64,000 nucleotides of DNA from M2408 sp040386975 (GCA_040386975.1 JAZKEO010000012.1:1-64000); one strand, 5' to 3'; positions 17,567-25,342 are shown, counted from the stretch's first letter. Numbers and translations: made by a program. Notes: generated from the letters alone by a model not told the origin.

Positions 17567-18939
17567 ATTTTCTTTATTCTTTTTTGATAAATAGGCAAAA
17601 TATAATACAAACAAATATATGGGCATTAAAGGTATTTTAAACCTTGAGAGTGCACCGAAATTATATGATGAAAAACCAATTACAAACGCAAAAAAAAGGG
17701 AAAAAATAAGGCCTCCAAGTACAAAAGAATTTTTTGAAATAATTCTAAAAAAATTTATAAATCCAACTTTAATTAAAACAAAAATTGTAAAAATAAAAAG
17801 GAATAAACTTTCTAAACTATTTATTAAGGACATAACATTTTTTGCTTCCCATGGATAGGGCCTAAACAATGTAACATTTATTGAAGAAGGAACTTTTGAA
17901 ATTACTCCAATAGTTGTAAATTCAATTTCGCCCAAATCATACGAAGACCCACCCAATTCATTATGCCAATTTCTAAACCCTTCAATTCTTGCTTTAATGT
18001 TTTCTGTTTGATACTTCTGTGAAGATTCAAAAATTGTTGAACTCGCTATATAAACAAATAAAATTACAATCATAGCAATATAAGGTATCATCAAAAATTT
18101 AGCGACAGGATTTTTACTTTTATTTATTACATAGAAAAAAATAGTTATCATTATCCATGATAAAAAAGATATAGCTATATAGGCTTTCAAATTTATAATT
18201 ATTAANNNNNNNNNNNNNNNNNNNNNNNNNNNNNNNNNNNNNNNNNNNNNNNNNNNNNNNNNNNNNGTATCAGGCTCAATACTATCTTATTTTTGACATA
18301 TAAAATATTGTAGAATAAGTAAATTAAAATTTCAAAGGCTGCCAAAGTTATTGTATCTTTCATAATCCCTCCCCCCCAAAAGGTTACACTTGGAATTAAA
18401 AAACAAAAGTAAAAAAGTGTTCTCTCATTATTCTTAATTATGTTTCTCATAACTTTAAATAAAAAATAAGAACCAACAAATGAAATCAAAGAAGTCAAAA
18501 AAGTTAAACCTAAATATGAATTAAATGCTAATATATTTAATGGTGATAAAATTTTTGTAAAAACCCAAGATTCAGAATTTTGCACATTGTGAATTTTGTA
18601 ATTGTACTTCTTCAAAATCTCAATTGCTTCCTCTGAACTAGAAAAAAGCAATTCAATATAAACCAAGGGTTTTTCGTAAAATATTTTTATTAATTGACTC
18701 GCTTCGTAAAAATAATAGTTACAATCCCCACCCTTGTAATAAAAAGCATACACTAAAGTAAATGAAAGTCCACCAAGAATTTTAAAAAAGTAACCTGGCA
18801 TAATAAACTTAGCGTGATTTGATTCGTTAAAAGCCTTATAGGTGTAGAATAAAACAGCAAACAAACTAGCATAAAGAACCCAAATAAAAAACTCATAAAA
18901 ATCAATAGGTACATAAACCTCTCCTAATATTTCCTCCAT
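17552..18939 (-). CDS. Polytopic membrane protein of the polysaccharide locus, split by an assembly gap
   Basis: Two pieces (18939 to about 18267, and about 18205 to 17552) surround a 61-N gap and are out of frame with each other, so the gap is mis-sized. Hydrophobic segments recur through both pieces (FFIWVLYASLFAVLFYTY, FLTSLISFVGSYFLF, LSWIMITIFFYVI, FVLGGLIFSLFFAFVIGF), suggesting about ten spans. Likely loop motifs are FWGGGIMKDT, FRPYPWEAKN and RFKIPLMPIY. The positively charged motifs and location suggest a polymerase (Wzy-like) or GT-C type transferase, but no family is recognised with certainty. Its start overlaps the SDR stop by one base (TAATG). Confidence 0.6.
18206..18266. other. 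Assembly gap (61 N)
   Basis: A run of N inside the membrane-protein gene. The two flanks are in different frames, so its length is an estimate. Confidence 0.98.
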
Positions 18940-19850
18940 TAATTTTTTAAAATTTTCTTAATTCCATCCTCTAAACTCACCAATTCTCTTCCCAACAGCT
19001 CTTTCATTTTTGAAATATCAGGTTGTCTTCTAGTCATATCTCCCTCTGGTAAAGGTGGTAAATTGATGATATTAGATTTTGACCCAGTTATGCGAATAAT
19101 TGTTTCTGCCAATTCTTTAACTGTTACAATTTTATCATTTCCAATATTAAAAACACCATTCGCATATTTTTCGTCTTTAAGTGTATTTAAACATGCCTCT
19201 ATATTATCATCTATATAACAAAAAGTTCTTGTTTGTAAACCATCTCCATAAACTGGAATATCCTCATTTTTCAGAGCTAGTTTAAGAAATTTTGACATCA
19301 CAAAATCGGGACTTTGTTTTGGTCCATAGGTATTGAAAAATCTAAAAATAGTATATTTTAAGCCAAACTCTTGGAAATAAGATTTAAAATAGGACTCTCC
19401 AACATTTTTGACAATTGCATAAGGTAAACGTGAATTTAAAGGAGTTGTTTCTTCATTTTGAGGTAAGTGAACTGGTTCTCCATAAACTTCAGAAGAAGAG
19501 GAGAAAAACACACGTTTCACACTGGAATGTTTACATAAATCCAATACATTTTTAATACCTTGAATATCATCCAACACCATTATTGGATTTGCTAAAGTTC
19601 TCAAAACTCCAACAACAGCGGCATAATGAAATACGTAATCAAACTGATGCTTTTCAAATATGATTGAAAGCTTAGAAAAATCATTCACATCACATTCATA
19701 AAAAGTACAATTCTCATGAACAGGAATATTTTCTTTTAAACCTGTTAAAAAATTATCTAATAAAACAACTTTATTTTCAGGGTTTTCTAATAATTTATCA
19801 GCTAATGAACTAGGAACAAAACCAGCTCCTCCAGTAATTAAAATATTCAT
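18939..19850 (-). CDS. NAD-dependent epimerase/dehydratase (UDP-glucuronate decarboxylase/4-epimerase-like SDR)
   Basis: 303 residues. The cofactor motif reads TGGAGFVPSSLA, so the third glycine of GxxGxxG is replaced by proline. The catalytic Tyr/Lys pair is in YAIVKNVGE. FSSSSEVYGEP, RFFNTYGPKQ and the end GDMTRRQPDISKMKELLG resemble UDP-glucuronate decarboxylases and related 4-epimerases. It supplies a nucleotide sugar to the locus. It lies 8 bases after galE and is coupled to the membrane-protein gene by a TAATG overlap. The exact reaction cannot be told. Confidence 0.8.
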   Translation of the reverse strand: MNILITGGAGFVPSSLADKLLENPENKVVLLDNFLTGLKENIPVHENCTFYECDVNDFSKLSIIFEKHQFDYVFHYAAVVGVLRTLANPIMVLDDIQGIKNVLDLCKHSSVKRVFFSSSSEVYGEPVHLPQNEETTPLNSRLPYAIVKNVGESYFKSYFQEFGLKYTIFRFFNTYGPKQSPDFVMSKFLKLALKNEDIPVYGDGLQTRTFCYIDDNIEACLNTLKDEKYANGVFNIGNDKIVTVKELAETIIRITGSKSNIINLPPLPEGDMTRRQPDISKMKELLGRELVSLEDGIKKILKN

Positions 19851-19858
19851 TTTATCTT

Positions 19859-20885
19859 TTATTGTTTATTATCACTTGATTTCTCCCACTCCCAAGCACT
19901 TTTCATCATCTCATCAAGTGTGCATTTTGCTGACCAAGATAATACTTTTTTTGATTTATAAGTATCAGAATAAATCGCCTCTACGTCACCTTCTCTTTTT
20001 GGTCCAACTCTATAGTTTAATTTTATTCCACTTACGTGTTCGAATGAAGCAATTGCCTCAAAAACACTAATCCCATTTCCTGTGCCTAAATTAATGATGT
20101 CAAAATTTTCTTTATTTTTTGCATCAATCAAATACTCTAANNNNNNNNNNTTTTGCAATATCGCAAACATGAACATAATCACGAATACAAGAACCGTCTC
20201 GTGTTTCATAATCACCTCCATGAACCAACATTTCTCTTATTTTACCAATAGCTGTTCGTGTAATGATGGGAACCAAACTTGTTGGTGGATTTATTGGATC
20301 TTCGCCAATCAAAGCTGACTTATGTGCTCCAACTGGATTAAAATAACGCAAAGAAATTACATTCAATTCAGGATTTACTTTTGTATAATCTTTTATTATT
20401 TGTTCACCAATTTGCTTCGTAAAAGCATAAGGAGAAACAGCTTTATTCAAAATAGTTTCCTCTGAAACAGGTAATTCATCAATATTCCCATAAACAGAAC
20501 AAGAAGACGAAAATATAAAATTTGAAACTTTAAATTTTAGGGAAAGTTCAAGTAAATTCAATAATGAATTGATGTTGTTATGATAATATTTATATGGATT
20601 TTCAACAGATTCCGGTACAGATTTAAAAGCTGCAAAATGAATGATACCTGTAATATTTTCTTCTTTTTGGAATATTTTTTCTGTTTCCTCCAAATCACAT
20701 AAATCTACATTGTAATGCTTAATTTTTTTACCCGTAATTTGTTCAATTCTTCCATAAGTATGTTCACTCGAATTTGAATAATTATCAAAAGAAATCACTT
20801 CATAATCAGTATTTTGGATTAATTCAATAATTGTATGTGAGCCAATGTATCCAGCTCCTCCAGTTACAATAATCTTTTTATTCAT
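19859..20885 (-). CDS. galE: UDP-glucose 4-epimerase, split by an assembly gap
   Basis: The N-terminal piece has VTGGAGYIGSHTIIELI, FSSSCSVYGN and YAFTKQIGEQI (catalytic Tyr/Lys), and ends at CIRDYVHVCDIAK. The C-terminal piece resumes at LEYLID and contains NLGTGNGISVFE and YRVGPKREGDVEAIYSD. Family members usually have about five residues (AHVKA-like) between the two, or 15 bases. The gap is drawn as ten N, and adding five bases restores one frame of 344 codons. It interconverts UDP-glucose and UDP-galactose. It overlaps rlmH by 8 bases. Confidence 0.94.
20141..20150. other. Assembly gap (10 N)
   Basis: Ten Ns inside galE. About 15 bases are expected from the family, so the gap is probably five bases too short. 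Confidence 0.98.
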
Positions 20886-21351
20886 GATGGTATTTTTCTC
20901 CTTTTAAAATTGTCAATGCTCTGTATAACTGCTCCAAAAAAATCATTCTCACCATCTGATGAGAGAATGTCAGCGAAGATAATGAAATTTTTCCATTTGC
21001 TCTAGAATAAAGCTCATCTGAAAAACCAAAAGCTCCACCGATAATAAATACCAAACTTTTACTGGAACTCAAAAATTGATTTTGCAAAAATTCAGATAAT
21101 CCTTTTGAAGTGAATTGTTTTCCTTTATCGTCTAACAAATAAACAATATCATCTTTTGAAATTAAAGGTGATATTTTATCTCCTTCGGCTTTTTTGATTT
21201 GATCAAAACTTAAGCTTTTTTGATTTTTAATATCTTGAATTTCAATTCTCTCTAAAGAGATGTAATGTTTAATTCTATCAAAGTATTCATTTTCACCTTC
21301 AATCAAAAATTTTTTGGATGTTTTCCCTATGTAAATGAGTTTTATTTTCAA
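20878..21351 (-). CDS. rlmH: 23S rRNA (pseudouridine-1915-N3)-methyltransferase
   Basis: 157 residues, full length. It methylates pseudouridine 1915 in helix 69 of 23S rRNA. The SPOUT-fold knot motifs are FIIGGAFGFSDELY and LSSLTFSHQMVRMIFLEQLYRA, and the end is KGEKYHHE, all diagnostic. The start codon is TTG at 21351 giving the canonical MKIKLIYIGKT. This TTG lies on the outer edge of the 30-bp inverted repeat that encloses the neighbouring four-helix-bundle gene. It overlaps galE by 8 bases, linking it to the polysaccharide operon. Confidence 0.96.
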   Translation of the reverse strand: MKIKLIYIGKTSKKFLIEGENEYFDRIKHYISLERIEIQDIKNQKSLSFDQIKKAEGDKISPLISKDDIVYLLDDKGKQFTSKGLSEFLQNQFLSSSKSLVFIIGGAFGFSDELYSRANGKISLSSLTFSHQMVRMIFLEQLYRALTILKGEKYHHE

Positions 21352-21379
21352 TGTGATAATAAATTAATGTGATAATTAG
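21350..21379 (+). repeat. Left arm of perfect 30-bp inverted repeat
   Basis: This 30-base arm is the exact reverse complement of 21775-21804. It contains two copies of the 11-mer AATGTGATAAT separated by AAATT and ends with TAG. A degenerate third copy (AATGTGTTAATTA) follows at 21382. Confidence 0.95.
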
Positions 21380-21391
21380 CAAATGTGTTAA

Positions 21392-21763
21392 TTACTTTTT
21401 AGTTAAATTATTTTTCGTTGTCCCAATAATTTTATTCAAAACTTTTTGAATTTCAACAATTTTGGAAATTAAATCTGATGTTGGCGGATAATTTTCTGAA
21501 TTTTCACAAATAAGCAACCAATATTCTGTCTCCTCGGCTTCTTTTGCTGAAATTTTTAATTTATGAATAAAATCATTTTTAGATTCAGAGTTTTGTGCTT
21601 CATTTACATTAGCGCCAACACTTGTTCCACTTCTAAACAATTGATTTGCTAAATTATATCTCTTCAAATTTTCAAGTTCTTCTGTATATTTTACAATCTC
21701 TAAAGAAAAGTTGAAAGTCAAATTAAGTATTGGGTTATTTTTATATTTTGGATGCTCTATCAT
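21392..21763 (-). CDS. Four-helix-bundle protein of the 23S rRNA intervening-sequence (S23/IVP) family
   Basis: 123 residues. The family block NQLFRSGTSVGANVNEAQN and DFIHKLKISAKEAEETEYWL is unmistakable (residues about 40-84), with helical flanks on both sides. Family members occur as reading frames inside 23S rRNA intervening sequences and as free-standing genes; the related Avd protein assists diversity-generating retroelements. No general function is established. Here no rRNA is nearby. The gene sits in the loop of a perfect 30-bp inverted repeat that fits tightly between the sod stop codon and the rlmH start codon. It probably binds nucleic acid. Confidence 0.9.
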   Translation of the reverse strand: MIEHPKYKNNPILNLTFNFSLEIVKYTEELENLKRYNLANQLFRSGTSVGANVNEAQNSESKNDFIHKLKISAKEAEETEYWLLICENSENYPPTSDLISKIVEIQKVLNKIIGTTKNNLTKK

Positions 21764-21774
21764 TTACCAATTTA

Positions 21775-21804
21775 CTAATTATCACATTAATTTATTATCA
21801 CATT
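21775..21804 (-). repeat. Right arm of perfect 30-bp inverted repeat
   Basis: Exact reverse complement of 21350-21379, ending 3 bases before the sod stop codon complement. Each arm carries two ATTATCACATT-type 11-mers. The two arms could pair in the minus-strand transcript with a 395-base loop. Confidence 0.95.
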
Positions 21805-21807
21805 AGA

Positions 21808-22824
21808 TCACTTACACTTTCCTTGAATTTTATGAAAAGTCTCATGTACTTCAAACAATTTTGCTTTAATCACTGCATCTTTCATTTTCTTTTTTACCAT
21901 CTTATGTAAAGAGTTTGATTGTTTAATCAAATCATCAATCAACGCTTTCATTTCTGGCGTGTCAATTGATTTTGGGATATTAGACGATTTTAAATTTAAG
22001 GCTGACAACATCAATTCTGAACTTCTAGCTTTAATTGGATCTAAATCCCCATTTTCTGCTGGATGAAAGGTTTCTGACATTACTTTATGAAATTCTTTGA
22101 TAGCTTTCCAAGAATCTAATTCCAAAAATTGCAACAAAGGACTTTTTAAAGCCGTTTCGTATTTCGTTGAAACTTCTTTCCAATTCATTACATTCCAAAT
22201 GGCACTTAAATAATCACCACGTTTGTTTTGATATTTCAAGTAATAAGCATGTTCCCAAACATCAATTCCTAAAATCGGAATTCCTCTTTCTGGATTGATA
22301 TCCATCAAAGGGTTGTCTTGATTTGGCGTTGAACAAACTTGTAATTTTTTCTCAGGTGTAACAATCAACCAAGCCCAACCTGAGCCAAAACGCGTCGATG
22401 CAGCTTGATTTAACAGTTTTTTTAAGGAATCAACAGAAGTAAATGTTTTAATGATTTCAGCTTCCAATTCGACTGAAAGTTTTGTGTTTTTTTCTGGTGT
22501 CAAAATCTCCCAAAAAAGCGAATGATTGTAATGTCCACCAGCGTTATTTCGAATCACTTCTCCCCTACGGCTAATACCAAGCAAATGTTCTTCTAAAGTT
22601 TGATTCTCAAATTTTGAACCTACCAAAGCCTTATTTAAGTTATTAATATACGCTTGATGGTGCTTAGAATGATGAATTTCCATTGTTTGAGCATCAATAA
22701 ACGGCTCTAAAGCTTTGTATTCAAAATTTAATTTTGGCAAAGTGAAATTTTGTGCAGAAGTAAAATTCAACAAAGTTGAAAGTGAAATAAAAATAGCTAA
22801 AAAGTAAGTTTGTATTTTTTTCAT
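21808..22824 (-). CDS. Exported Fe/Mn superoxide dismutase with extra C-terminal domain
   Basis: 338 residues from the ATG at 22824 (another in-frame ATG lies at 22830). A signal peptide (KKIQTYFLAIFISLSTLLNFTSA) is followed by a complete SOD domain. Its metal ligands are the His of MEIHHSKHHQAY, the His of HYNHSLFW, and the Asp and His of DVWEHAYY. Canonical Fe/Mn SODs stop at about 200 residues; here about 110 more follow, helical and rich in charged residues, with FHKVMSETFHPAENGDLDPI and LFEVHETFHKIQGKC. The extension has histidines but no haem motif and its function is not known. It detoxifies superoxide outside the cytoplasm. Confidence 0.92.
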   Translation of the reverse strand: MKKIQTYFLAIFISLSTLLNFTSAQNFTLPKLNFEYKALEPFIDAQTMEIHHSKHHQAYINNLNKALVGSKFENQTLEEHLLGISRRGEVIRNNAGGHYNHSLFWEILTPEKNTKLSVELEAEIIKTFTSVDSLKKLLNQAASTRFGSGWAWLIVTPEKKLQVCSTPNQDNPLMDINPERGIPILGIDVWEHAYYLKYQNKRGDYLSAIWNVMNWKEVSTKYETALKSPLLQFLELDSWKAIKEFHKVMSETFHPAENGDLDPIKARSSELMLSALNLKSSNIPKSIDTPEMKALIDDLIKQSNSLHKMVKKKMKDAVIKAKLFEVHETFHKIQGKCK

Positions 22825-22849
22825 GTACATGATTTTAATACAAACTTAC
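22804..22849 (-). promoter_or_regulatory. 13-bp inverted repeat over the sod start, overlapping a -7 element
   Basis: GTAAGTTTGTATT at 22804-22816 and its exact reverse complement at 22837-22849 flank both candidate ATG codons with a 20-base loop, in which CATGTACATG is a further palindrome. The minus strand of the upstream arm also contains TAAGTTTG (22841-22848), which fits the -7 consensus. It may be an operator or, if transcription starts upstream, a hairpin that hides the start site. Confidence 0.5.
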
Positions 22850-22914
22850 GATTTTTATCATATAAAATGTCTAATTCGATTAATTAAAGCCAAATTCCAT
22901 TTTAAACTTCCACT

Positions 22915-24411
22915 TCATCTCAATTCATATTTCACATCTCCTGTCATCTTCTGATGACCTTTTCCAACGTGAGTCATTACAACCCTAAAACCAATATTTG
23001 GGTGTGCTTCTGTAACATTTGGATGATTGTCAGGAGCATTAATTTTGATTCCTTCAGCAGAATTCATCCAACCGCCACCAGCTGTCCCATGCTGTGAATT
23101 TGGTTTTTGTGAGGTCATACCATCATCTACTTTAACTAAATTATTTGCCACAACTACTACCATTTCAGCTACATTACCGCTTAAATTATAAAGTTTTAAA
23201 TCATTACAAATAACTTTATAGTCCCATGTATATGGAGTTTTAGACTTATTATTTGAGAAAAATTTTACAGCAGGATAAAAATCCTGATTTTTTTTATAAT
23301 TTTCATCTTTAACCATTTTAGGATAATTAAAGTTTTTCAAATTGAAATTAGCTTTGAAATAATTCAATTTTTTATCGTATAAATTGCTATCACTAAACGC
23401 ATAAGGTAATTGTTTTCCTTCATTTGAAGCTGCTTTCACCCATTCTTGACGTGTAGGAATTCTCATGTCGTTGTATTTGACTGCATCTTTTTCTCCAACG
23501 TAAACAATTAGTTCTTGAGTTAACCATTTACAATACAATTCCGCTCCTTCACGAGAAATATTGTTTACAGGGTAATTGTCAAATCTTACATTGGAAAAAT
23601 AATTATCAATCATATATTGCGCCGAATCTCTCAAGGCAATTTTCCAAGCTTGTTGATCTGGTTTTGCCTTCAAAAATTCCTCTTTTTTACCGTTGATTAA
23701 TAAATCAAATAGATAAGTTCGGTATTCTAGATTACTCACTTCTGTTTTTTGCATAAAAAATCCTTGAACAGAAATCATCTCTCTTAGATATTCAAAACTT
23801 CCACTTGGAATATAGGAATAATAATCTCTATCCATTTTTGCTAAAGCTTTCAACATTCTTTTCTTCTGCTTTTTTGTCTTTTCGATTTCCTCTTCGGTTA
23901 ATTTTGGAAAAATATATTCTTCATTGACTTTTTGTCCGTAAAAATAATTTTGAAAAGAGCCATTGATTGAATTATTTTCACTTACCAATAACTCATCATA
24001 GGAATCTATTATAGGTTTTAAAAATACTGACGAATTTTGATTTTCAATTACTTTCTTTTCATTTCGAGATACTTTTCCTTCAACTTTCTCTTTCGTTTTT
24101 TTAATTTGATTCTGATTTAGTGAGGTTTTTTGATTTGAATTTTCAATTTTTTCCTTTTTAATATCAGAAAAAGTTACTTCTTGATTTTGAACATAAAAAA
24201 GACTTATAATTAATGCTGTTAATCCTACTATTGTTGACATGATAATGCTATTTTTAAAAGTGAATACTTTCCCTTTTCTATTGTCATTAAAATCTGCCTT
24301 TTGGCTTTCCAACGATTTCAAAAAGAGTTTTTTGGTTTCGTTAAAAGAAGCTTGGGTTTCTTGCTCACGTGCTTGACGGAACAAATCGTTTATTTTTTCG
24401 TCTTTATTCAT
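22915..24411 (-). CDS. Single-pass membrane protein with C-terminal SUMF1/FGE-like domain, partner of the ECF sigma factor
   Basis: 498 residues. Residues 1-50 form a cytoplasmic part rich in charged and Gln residues, one membrane segment follows (about 53-72, NSIIMSTIVGLTALIISLFYV), then a low-complexity charged linker. From about residue 200 there is a formylglycine-generating-enzyme-like domain (PVNNISREGAELYCKWL, RIPTRQEWVKAA, LYNLSGNVAEMV, GGGWMNSAEG, HPNIGFRVV). Gliding proteins GldJ/GldK share this fold. It overlaps the sigma gene by 8 bases, the arrangement of an anti-sigma factor; the N-terminal segment may bind sigma. The catalytic cysteines of true FGE are not evident. Confidence 0.8.
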   Translation of the reverse strand: MNKDEKINDLFRQAREQETQASFNETKKLFLKSLESQKADFNDNRKGKVFTFKNSIIMSTIVGLTALIISLFYVQNQEVTFSDIKKEKIENSNQKTSLNQNQIKKTKEKVEGKVSRNEKKVIENQNSSVFLKPIIDSYDELLVSENNSINGSFQNYFYGQKVNEEYIFPKLTEEEIEKTKKQKKRMLKALAKMDRDYYSYIPSGSFEYLREMISVQGFFMQKTEVSNLEYRTYLFDLLINGKKEEFLKAKPDQQAWKIALRDSAQYMIDNYFSNVRFDNYPVNNISREGAELYCKWLTQELIVYVGEKDAVKYNDMRIPTRQEWVKAASNEGKQLPYAFSDSNLYDKKLNYFKANFNLKNFNYPKMVKDENYKKNQDFYPAVKFFSNNKSKTPYTWDYKVICNDLKLYNLSGNVAEMVVVVANNLVKVDDGMTSQKPNSQHGTAGGGWMNSAEGIKINAPDNHPNVTEAHPNIGFRVVMTHVGKGHQKMTGDVKYELR

Positions 24412-24931
24412 GATTCAGTTCTCCCATTTTTAATGAAGTTTCAAAAGTTAAGATTTCAGCCAATTTTTCTCTTCCTCTTTTCAAACGTTGTTTCACAGCT
24501 GATTCACTTGCTTGATGTAAATCTGCAATTTCTTTGATGCTAAAGCCTGCAATTTCAAAGAGAATGAGACTTTCTCCTTGTTCGATTGGTAATTTACTTA
24601 AAGCTTGGTACAAAAAATGAAAGTCTGTTTGAGTTTCTGGAGAAATTCCTGAATCTTTTAGATGTATAAAATCTTGCTCACTTTTTATTCCTTCTTCTTT
24701 CTTCTTTTTGTTACTATTTGCCAAAATTCGAATGCTAATTCCAAATAAAAAATGAAGAAATGCATCTTTCGAACGAAGCGTTTCCATTTTCTCAAAAGCA
24801 AGAAGCAAAGTTTCGTTTATCAAATCACGAAAATCCATATTCCCATAAACTCGCACTCTGCAGAAGCGCTCAAACCGTTCATGAACCGGTTCATAGAGTT
24901 TTAGGAATTCTTCTTGCTTGTTTTTTGTCAT
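24404..24931 (-). CDS. ECF-type RNA polymerase sigma factor
   Basis: 175 residues. Region 2 covers DFRDLINETLLLAFEKMETLRSKDAFLHFLFGISIRIL and region 4 covers LPIEQGESLILFEIAGFSIKEIADLHQASESAVKQRLKRGREKL, with its helix-turn-helix intact. It is the first gene of a two-gene operon with the SUMF1-domain membrane protein, overlapping it by 8 bases. This implies membrane-controlled release of the sigma factor. The start is ATG. A GTAAC/GTTAC palindrome 27 bases upstream may be part of an autoregulated promoter. Confidence 0.92.
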   Translation of the reverse strand: MTKNKQEEFLKLYEPVHERFERFCRVRVYGNMDFRDLINETLLLAFEKMETLRSKDAFLHFLFGISIRILANSNKKKKEEGIKSEQDFIHLKDSGISPETQTDFHFLYQALSKLPIEQGESLILFEIAGFSIKEIADLHQASESAVKQRLKRGREKLAEILTFETSLKMGELNHE

Positions 24932-24957
24932 TCGCTTTTGGCTTTCATAATGTAAGT

Positions 24958-24980
24958 GTAACGAAAAGGAAAAAAGTTAC
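24958..24980 (-). promoter_or_regulatory. GTAAC...GTTAC dyad before the sigma factor gene
   Basis: On the minus strand GTAAC, a T-rich 13-base spacer and GTTAC precede the sigma start by 27 bases. AAC and CGT cores resemble ECF -35/-10 elements, but 12 bases between them is shorter than the usual 15-17. Confidence 0.3.
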
Positions 24981-25013
24981 AATTGAAATGTTTTTTTTAT
25001 AAAACACAAAATA

Positions 25014-25033
25014 GTCGTCCAAAACCGAATGAC
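25014..25033 (-). terminator. Hairpin after the toxin gene, first copy of a shared GTCGTCC motif
   Basis: The plus strand reads GTCGTCCAAAACCGAATGAC. On the minus strand an AGTCAT/ACGACT imperfect stem is followed by ATTTTGTGTTTT. It lies 10 bases after the toxin stop. It shares its loop with copies at 25604 and 26018. Confidence 0.5.
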
Positions 25034-25042
25034 TAAAAGATT

Positions 25043-25342
25043 TCAATAATTTTTCTTTTTAGGATTTTGTCTTGTGTCAAATAATGAAACTATCACGATT
25101 GAATCTTCAAAAACTGAATAATACAAAGTGATTTTCTTTGATAAAACTGCTCTTCTAATTTTTAAATTATTCGAATGAGGAAAAGTTAGAGGTTTAGTTT
25201 TTATGATTTTAATCAGTCTATTTACACTATAAAAGAAAGCAAATATTTCTTTATCTGTCCAATTTTTCTCTAAATATTCGACAATATTAGCCAAATTACT
25301 TAAAGATTCATCAGACCAAACAATTTTAAAGGTATTTCTCAT
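25043..25342 (-). CDS. RelE/ParE-family toxin
   Basis: 99 residues, normal for the family. It has the pattern FKIVWSDESLSNLANIVEYLEKNW, then KTKPLTFPHSNNLKIRRAVLSKKITLYYSVFEDSIVIVSLFDTRQNP, i.e. two N-terminal helices followed by a beta sheet ending in a DTRQNP motif typical of ParE-like proteins. Such toxins cut mRNA at the ribosome (RelE) or poison gyrase (ParE); which applies here cannot be told. It overlaps the antitoxin gene by 17 bases. Confidence 0.9.
   Translation of the reverse strand: MRNTFKIVWSDESLSNLANIVEYLEKNWTDKEIFAFFYSVNRLIKIIKTKPLTFPHSNNLKIRRAVLSKKITLYYSVFEDSIVIVSLFDTRQNPKKKNY

Noticed and set aside
21350..21804. Ordinary insertion sequence
   Set aside because: There is no transposase and no target duplication outside the arms; the enclosed gene is an S23-type protein.
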